A DNA stretch of 64,000 nt, from assembly GCF_004770265.1 (NCBI RefSeq), contig NZ_RQGQ01000017.1, positions 1-64,000 on the forward strand. The letters are read 5' to 3'. Under the pieces are notes generated by a model. The model worked only from the letters and a program-made list of their open reading frames with translations, did not search any database and was not told where the DNA came from. Source of the DNA: Leptospira congkakensis. GTDB lineage: Bacteria > Spirochaetota > Leptospiria > Leptospirales > Leptospiraceae. Both the position numbers and the translations under genes were made by a program. Each line of letters opens with the position of its first letter. Within the stretch, counting starts at the first letter, position 1. This document shows, in pieces, positions 59,817 through 64,000 of this stretch.

Positions 59817-60230
59817 ATGCCAAAAATTTCAAGATACTTTATCAAATCCGGATTGTTGTATCTGTTATTTGGAGTTTTAGTATTTGCTTTTTCTGAATTT
59901 CCAGGTGCAAAATGGGAAATTCATTTAATGCCTGTTTATTGGCATATGATAGCACTTGGTTGGGTTACCCAAATCATCATTGGGGTTTCCCTTTGGATGT
60001 ATCCAAAAGGAAATAAATCGACACCGAAAGATGGATCGACATTCGCTTGGGTGGCGTATTTTTCCTTAAACCTGGGTCTAATCCTTCGAATCTTTTCTGA
60101 ACCTTTGATTTACCAAAGTAGAGATATTTTAATTCTACCATATTGTCTTTCCATTATTCTACAATTTATGGGAATCCTTTGTTATGTTTTGGAAATTTGG
60201 CCAAGGCTAAAATCACAAACAAAAAGTTAA
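59817..60230 (+). CDS. Small membrane protein related to heme-copper oxidase subunits, 1
   Basis: 137 residues, four membrane helices (about 10-28, 38-62, 80-98, 106-126). Helices 2 carries MPVYWHMIALGWVTQIIIGVSLWMYPK, with His, Trp and Gln placed as in the early helices of NorB/CcoN-type oxidases. It is paralogous to the next gene. Probably a heme-binding inner-membrane protein; exact partner unknown. Three bases separate it from gene 2. Confidence 0.7.
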   Translation: MPKISRYFIKSGLLYLLFGVLVFAFSEFPGAKWEIHLMPVYWHMIALGWVTQIIIGVSLWMYPKGNKSTPKDGSTFAWVAYFSLNLGLILRIFSEPLIYQSRDILILPYCLSIILQFMGILCYVLEIWPRLKSQTKS

Positions 60231-60233
60231 AAT

Positions 60234-60641
60234 ATGTTTCCCATTCAATCGGTTTGGCTCATTCGAATTTCACTTATTTATCTTTTGCTCGGAACCTCTC
60301 TGGGCACTCTCCTCATGTTAAACAAAATTTTTGTTTTAAGTCCTGAAATTTGGAAGTTCCTACCATTGCACTATTCTATTGTTATATGGGGATTTTTGAT
60401 TCAATTCATTATGGGGAATGCTTATTGGATGTTCCCTAAACACATGTCAGAAAGACCCAGAGGTTCTGTGAAAGAATCGTGGTTTTTATTTTACAGTTAC
60501 AATTTGGGTTTGTTATTGTTGATCATCTCAAAATTTATACTTACAATTCCCTATCTGACTATGTTAGGAAAATTATTCATTTTTTTCGGTTTGGTCACTT
60601 TTATTAAATTAATCTGGGTTAGATCCATCTCATACAGATAA
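60234..60641 (+). CDS. Small membrane protein related to heme-copper oxidase subunits, 2
   Basis: 135 residues, four membrane helices. LPLHYSIVIWGFLIQFIMGNAYWMFPK aligns with the matching helix of gene 1 (H..I-W/G-x-x-x-Q-I/F..WM-Y/F-PK), so the two arose by duplication and may form a heterodimer around heme. Last gene of the unit that starts with the CopD-like gene. The T-rich region after the stop lacks a clear stem. Confidence 0.7.
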   Translation: MFPIQSVWLIRISLIYLLLGTSLGTLLMLNKIFVLSPEIWKFLPLHYSIVIWGFLIQFIMGNAYWMFPKHMSERPRGSVKESWFLFYSYNLGLLLLIISKFILTIPYLTMLGKLFIFFGLVTFIKLIWVRSISYR

Positions 60642-60731
60642 TCACAGCTTTGGTTTTTTCTTTTTTAATATCTGTTAAGTTAAATCAAAAGAATGGCTAA
60701 AATTTTGATTCTAAGTAGCAATTTGAATTAC

Positions 60732-60768
60732 TTTTGATCAAAAAAAATACACAATTGATTTAGATCAA
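60732..60768 (+). promoter_or_regulatory. FNR/CRP-type site upstream of the 60802 lipoprotein
   Basis: A perfect TTGAT-TTAG-ATCAA at 60755-60768 matches the FNR consensus, and a second dyad TTTTGATCAAAA lies at 60732-60743. The FNR-like centre (60761.5) is 40 bases before the start codon. An activator at -41.5 would give a transcript start very near the ATG, so a leaderless or downstream arrangement must be considered. Confidence 0.6.
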
Positions 60769-60801
60769 TTCTTTCGAAAAGAAAGGATGTTACCTTAGAT
60801 C

Positions 60802-61215
60802 ATGAAACTTTCTCCTTTTATTATCAATGGTTCCATTTTTTTACTGTCTATGATTACTATTTCATGTTATAAAAATACGGACTCAGAACTTCCAACGTTA
60901 AACGATGGAAAACCTTGGGTGACCGACAAATCCACAAGGTTAGGACTACAAAAGATGGACGAACAATTTCATCCTGCGAATTCCTTTGAGTCAATAGAGG
61001 AGTATAACCAACAAGCAGATCAAATCGTATCTATTATCAATGAAATTCAAATATCATGTACAATGTCAGGACAAGGTCACGAAGAACTACATAAATATAT
61101 AAATTTATTGTTAGAAGAAGTGAAAATAATGAAGGGAAATGATATAAATTTAGCTAAAAAAGCTAAATCAGAACTCATTGAAAAAATAGCTAAATTTTCA
61201 TTATACTTTGAATGA
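60802..61215 (+). CDS. Lipoprotein with helical domain, unknown function
   Basis: 137 residues. Lipobox MITISC; the mature part is mostly helical (ADQIVSIINEIQISCTMSGQGHEELHKYINLLLEEVKIM) and carries one Cys and a His pair region. Its lipid anchor, the FNR-type site just upstream and its neighbours (oxidase-like proteins, NosZ region) suggest a role in the same respiratory pathway. Family not recognised. Confidence 0.7.
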   Translation: MKLSPFIINGSIFLLSMITISCYKNTDSELPTLNDGKPWVTDKSTRLGLQKMDEQFHPANSFESIEEYNQQADQIVSIINEIQISCTMSGQGHEELHKYINLLLEEVKIMKGNDINLAKKAKSELIEKIAKFSLYFE

Positions 61216-61236
61216 ACAAAGTATAATGAAGAAACT

Positions 61237-61674
61237 CTAAATATTAAATTTTATGTATGGTTTGTAATCCATATCCTCTTTCAGAATATGATTTGTCAGC
61301 CATGCACGTAAAAAATTGAGAAGGTCACCAAAGAATTGGTTTAACTCAGCATCATTAGAAAGTAAATTTCCGGAAGTTAATCGGTTTTTTAATTCTAAAA
61401 TCTTATCAGTGAACCGGTCGTGTTGTTTTTTATGAGCTTCCAATTCTGGATATTGGTTTAACTCCATTACACGTTCTTCAATCAAAAAATGACTCAGTGT
61501 ATAATCCTCTAGTTCGGAAACCGCATCTATCAATATTTTAGATTTAGCAGAAAGATGCTCTTTGTTTTCATCATAAACTGTTTCAATATTATTGATCAAT
61601 CGAAAGAGTTTTTTATGTTGAGAATCAATCTCTGAAATATTCGTTTCGTATTTCGAATCCCATTGTGTAACCAT
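61237..61674 (-). CDS. Bacteriohemerythrin
   Basis: 145 residues with the complete non-heme di-iron set: His20, His62, Glu66, His81, His85, His129 and Asp134 in the helix patterns DSQHKKLF, LSHFLIEERVM, EAHKKQH and WLTNHILKEDMDY. It binds O2 (and can react with NO) in the cytoplasm, as there is no signal peptide. It is convergent with the small lipoprotein gene and divergent from the fasciclin gene, next to the FNR-type sites of the NosZ unit; those sites lie over 200 bases from its start. Confidence 0.93.
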   Translation of the reverse strand: MVTQWDSKYETNISEIDSQHKKLFRLINNIETVYDENKEHLSAKSKILIDAVSELEDYTLSHFLIEERVMELNQYPELEAHKKQHDRFTDKILELKNRLTSGNLLSNDAELNQFFGDLLNFLRAWLTNHILKEDMDYKPYIKFNI

Positions 61675-61889
61675 GAGAAGAACCTCGTTAATTCAGGATT
61701 TTGCAGCCCCCTTAGAGAACAAGTGATTAATACCAAATAGACCTTAAGCAGTGGTTTCCCCAATCCAACTTACTATAATTAGTATAATTCTAATATTGTT
61801 CATAAACTGATTCATTCCGCGACTTAGTTGCAGTTTTAAACAACCTTCTCAGCAAATCTTTATGATAACATCATCAGTTTCATTTTCCA

Positions 61890-61937
61890 TTGATAAAAAT
61901 CAATAGAAACGAATGAACCTATCTTGATCTAGATCAA
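61890..61937 (+). promoter_or_regulatory. Two perfect FNR/CRP-type palindromes before the nosZ unit
   Basis: TTGAT-AAAA-ATCAA (61890-61903) and TTGAT-CTAG-ATCAA (61924-61937) match the FNR consensus exactly, 34 bases apart (about three helix turns). With the second site at -41.5, transcription would start near 61972, 24 bases before the fasciclin ATG, and a CAATAG -10 fits there. The other 61675-61889 bases show no gene. Confidence 0.72.
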
Positions 61938-61995
61938 TACAGAATTTTGAGCAATAACGTTCAATAGTAGCTGAACCAATAAGTGGGCGGTTTAT

Positions 61996-62559
61996 ATGAA
62001 CAAAAAAAATTTTCAAACATTAACAATCACAATTGTCACCTGTCTTTCGCTAGTCGGTGTTTCTTGTGGAAAAAGTGAAGATTCTAATTCAGGCAAAGGA
62101 ATTTCCGCCGTTGCCGATGACAAATCACAACAAGACGTTCTAAAAATAGCTTTGGGTTCTAAAGACCATACAACCCTTGTAACTGCTGTTCAAGCCGCCG
62201 GCTTAGTGGATTCTCTTGCCAATCAAGGCCCATTCACCGTGTTTGCTCCAACGAATGATGCATTTGCAAAGTTACCTGCAGGTACAGTAGATGATCTTTT
62301 AAAACCAAGTCAAAAAGATTCACTAAAGAATATTTTAGAGTATCACGTTGTAGTTGGTAATCTTACCGAATCCATCTTAAAATCTGAGTTCACTGGTAAA
62401 GATGACGAACTCGGAATGGCGAATGGAAGTCACACTAAAGTTTCCATAAAAAATGGAAAAGTCTTAATCAATGGAGCAACCATCATCGCTTCCATTCCTG
62501 CAACAAACGGAATCATTCACGTAGTGGATACAGTGTTATTACCACCAGCAAAGAAATGA
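61996..62559 (+). CDS. Fasciclin-domain lipoprotein
   Basis: 187 residues. The signal peptide ends SLVGVSC, a lipobox. A single FAS1 domain covers about 50-187 with both motifs: GPFTVFAPTNDAFAKLPAGTVDDLL (H1-like) and ILEYHVVVGNL .. NGIIHVVDTVLLPP (YH/H2-like). FAS1 proteins mediate adhesion or bind small molecules. It is the first gene behind two FNR-type sites and is followed by a cytochrome c and nosZ, so it probably supports electron transfer or NosZ assembly at the membrane. Confidence 0.9.
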   Translation: MNKKNFQTLTITIVTCLSLVGVSCGKSEDSNSGKGISAVADDKSQQDVLKIALGSKDHTTLVTAVQAAGLVDSLANQGPFTVFAPTNDAFAKLPAGTVDDLLKPSQKDSLKNILEYHVVVGNLTESILKSEFTGKDDELGMANGSHTKVSIKNGKVLINGATIIASIPATNGIIHVVDTVLLPPAKK

Positions 62560-62589
62560 TAAGTACTAAAATACTAAGGAGTATTTAAG

Positions 62590-63051
62590 ATGAACCTTTC
62601 AAAATTTAACGAAGTGCCCTTCCGATTCAAAATCGGATTCGTATTAGGTCTCTTCGTCAGTATGACAATCATATCCTGTGGAGGAGAAAAAACTGAGGAA
62701 ACACCAACATCTAACGCTGGTTCCAAGGGAATAGGACCAGTAAAATCTGTTACCATCGGTGCTTTAGACCAAGCAATGGCAGATCGTGGTAAAAAACAAT
62801 TTGAAGCCAAGTGTTCTGCTTGTCACAAATTTGAAGAAAAGGTCGTAGGACCTGCCCTTCAAGATGTAACACTCCGCAGAACTCCTGAATGGATCATGAA
62901 CATGATCTTAAACCCAGTTGAGATGACTCAAAAAGACCCCATTGGACAAGAGTTACTCGGTGAACACTTAACTCAAATGACATTTCAAAACATAAAGGAA
63001 GAAGAAGCCCGAGAGATCCTCGAGTACTTCCGTAAAATGGATTTAAAATAG
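62590..63051 (+). CDS. Cytochrome c lipoprotein
   Basis: 153 residues. Lipobox TIISC, low-complexity linker, then a class I cytochrome c domain (60-153): KCSACHKFEEKVVGPAL holds the heme site CSACH and a following Met (HLTQMTF) is the likely axial ligand. AAGGAG lies before the ATG. The gene sits between the fasciclin gene (30-base gap) and nosZ (8 bases), so it is the probable electron donor to NosZ. Confidence 0.92.
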   Translation: MNLSKFNEVPFRFKIGFVLGLFVSMTIISCGGEKTEETPTSNAGSKGIGPVKSVTIGALDQAMADRGKKQFEAKCSACHKFEEKVVGPALQDVTLRRTPEWIMNMILNPVEMTQKDPIGQELLGEHLTQMTFQNIKEEEAREILEYFRKMDLK

Positions 63052-63059
63052 GTAACTAT

Positions 63060-64000
63060 ATGTTAAAAAAATCAAATTTAATACTTGTTACACTTGGAAT
63101 TTCCCTTTTGGCATTCGTTCCGAATTGCAAAAAGGGAGCAGCAACGGCAACACTTGCTTCCGATGCTGCTTCTCGGGTGTATGTGGCTCCAGGTGAAAAG
63201 GACGAAGTGTATGCTTTTTTATCTGGTGGATTTAGCGGTCAGATGTCTGTTTACGGAATTCCATCTGCAAGATTATTCAAAATCATTCCAGTATTCTCTG
63301 TTTTTCCTGAAAACGGATATGGATTTGATGAAGAAACCAAAGATATGTTAAAAACTACTCATGGATATGTTCCATGGGATGATAGCCATCACGTTGAAGC
63401 TTCTATGACCGATGGAAAACAAGATGGTCGTTGGATGTTCTTAAACGCAAACAACACACCAAGGCTTGCAAGAATTGATCTAAAATCTTTTGAAACAAAA
63501 GAGATTTTAGAAATTCCAAACACTGCGGGAAACCATGCGTCACCATTTGCAACTGAGAACACAGAGTATTTAATGGCAGCCACTAGATTCTCTGTTCCTG
63601 TTCCACAAGCGAGTGTGGCAATCGATAGTTTTTCCAAAGGTGGGTTCAAAGGAACTGTCACTATGGTAAAAGTTGATAAAAACACAGGAAGACTTTCTAT
63701 CGAACTACAAGTTCTTGTTCCTGGTTTTGACTACGACTTATCTCATTGTGGTAAAAAGAAATCTCATGACTGGTGTTTCTTTAGCAGTTACAATTCTGAA
63801 CAAGCGCATAAAATGTTAGAAGTTGGTGCCTCCAAAAAAGATAAAGATTTTATCTTAGCATTCAATTGGGTTCGTGCGAAAGAATGTAAAGACCAAGGGA
63901 AAGCTTATAACTTTGGTGGTGAATACGTAAACAACTTTAGAGAAGAAAACAAACCTGCCGTATCAACTAAGTTAAGCGGCGTGAAGATGTTGAATCCAAA
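63060..64000 (+). CDS. nosZ: Nitrous-oxide reductase NosZ, N-terminal part (cut by window)
   Basis: 313 codons of an open frame that leaves the window. It reduces N2O to N2 with a CuZ/CuA copper site. The blocks VPWDDSHHVEASMTDGKQDG and RWMFLNANNTPRLARIDL carry the double His that binds CuZ and the family TDG-x-x-DG signature; FDYDLSHCGKKKSHDWCFFSSYNSEQA follows as in Sec-exported (clade II) enzymes. The N-terminus ends LLAFVPNC, a plausible lipobox, so this NosZ may be a lipoprotein. The Tat twin-Arg motif of clade I is absent. The C-terminal CuA domain is not visible. Confidence 0.93.
   Translation, partial: MLKKSNLILVTLGISLLAFVPNCKKGAATATLASDAASRVYVAPGEKDEVYAFLSGGFSGQMSVYGIPSARLFKIIPVFSVFPENGYGFDEETKDMLKTTHGYVPWDDSHHVEASMTDGKQDGRWMFLNANNTPRLARIDLKSFETKEILEIPNTAGNHASPFATENTEYLMAATRFSVPVPQASVAIDSFSKGGFKGTVTMVKVDKNTGRLSIELQVLVPGFDYDLSHCGKKKSHDWCFFSSYNSEQAHKMLEVGASKKDKDFILAFNWVRAKECKDQGKAYNFGGEYVNNFREENKPAVSTKLSGVKMLNP

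Overview
The window reads as a spirochaete chromosome, almost certainly Leptospira and probably a saprophytic-type species. The evidence is an AT-rich base composition, many short-lipobox lipoproteins (signal peptides ending in forms such as LNC, VSC, IQC), Leptospira-type families (a DUF1554 lipoprotein, TRL-like lipoproteins, a 7TMR-DISM/SpoIIE phosphatase, many hybrid kinases and chemoreceptors) and tightly packed, often overlapping genes. I see no transposase, prophage, CRISPR array or rRNA. The genus call is from recognition of families, not from a search.

Layout. 1-3.5 kb (minus): an operon sppA - small membrane protein - surE - TPR protein, followed on the same strand by tRNA-Pro, tRNA-Arg and tRNA-His. 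3.7-15 kb: a coiled-coil protein and an APC permease, a K+/H+-type antiporter, Bcp peroxiredoxin overlapping leucyl aminopeptidase, an MFS exporter, then a 7TMR-DISM/SpoIIE/TPR phosphatase overlapping a Ppx/GppA protein. 15.2 kb: mreB with a strong terminator. 16.3-21.7 kb: a noncoding stretch with a palindromic repeat, then a two-gene signalling unit (large hybrid histidine kinase plus a REC-EAL phosphodiesterase). 21.8-30 kb: accessory lipoproteins, small enzymes and gene debris. 30-35 kb: ChaA-type antiporter and nrdB-nrdA (class Ia ribonucleotide reductase) behind a cobalamin riboswitch. 35-46.7 kb: MASE1/CHASE hybrid kinase, small enzymes, an Omp85-type barrel, a multi-TM chemoreceptor-like protein and three tandem TRL-like lipoproteins. 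46.8-54.2 kb: ggt-creB-creC-creD-like operon and a dCache chemoreceptor. 54.4-57.2 kb: STAS-like protein, DUF4349 lipoprotein, U32 peptidase-family protein. 57.3-64 kb: a respiratory region that ends in the start of a nitrous-oxide reductase gene (nosZ), cut by the window edge.

How the parts work together. The most coherent system is the last 7 kb: a CopD-like membrane protein, a FadL-type porin, a cytochrome c, two small heme-oxidase-like membrane proteins, a lipoprotein, bacteriohemerythrin, a fasciclin lipoprotein, a cytochrome c lipoprotein and NosZ. Three perfect TTGAT-N4-ATCAA palindromes (FNR/CRP-type sites) lie in front of two of its transcription units, which suggests induction under low oxygen or nitrogen oxides. 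A second regulatory story is B12 control of the B12-independent ribonucleotide reductase. A third is the Cre-type two-component system, where a run of nine T puts the kinase's first membrane helix out of frame.

Other points: three copies of a palindromic intergenic element, two of them with compensatory changes in a central hairpin, and several gene remnants or very short reading frames (24337-24555, 16632-16727, 39859-40020) in the spaces between genes.
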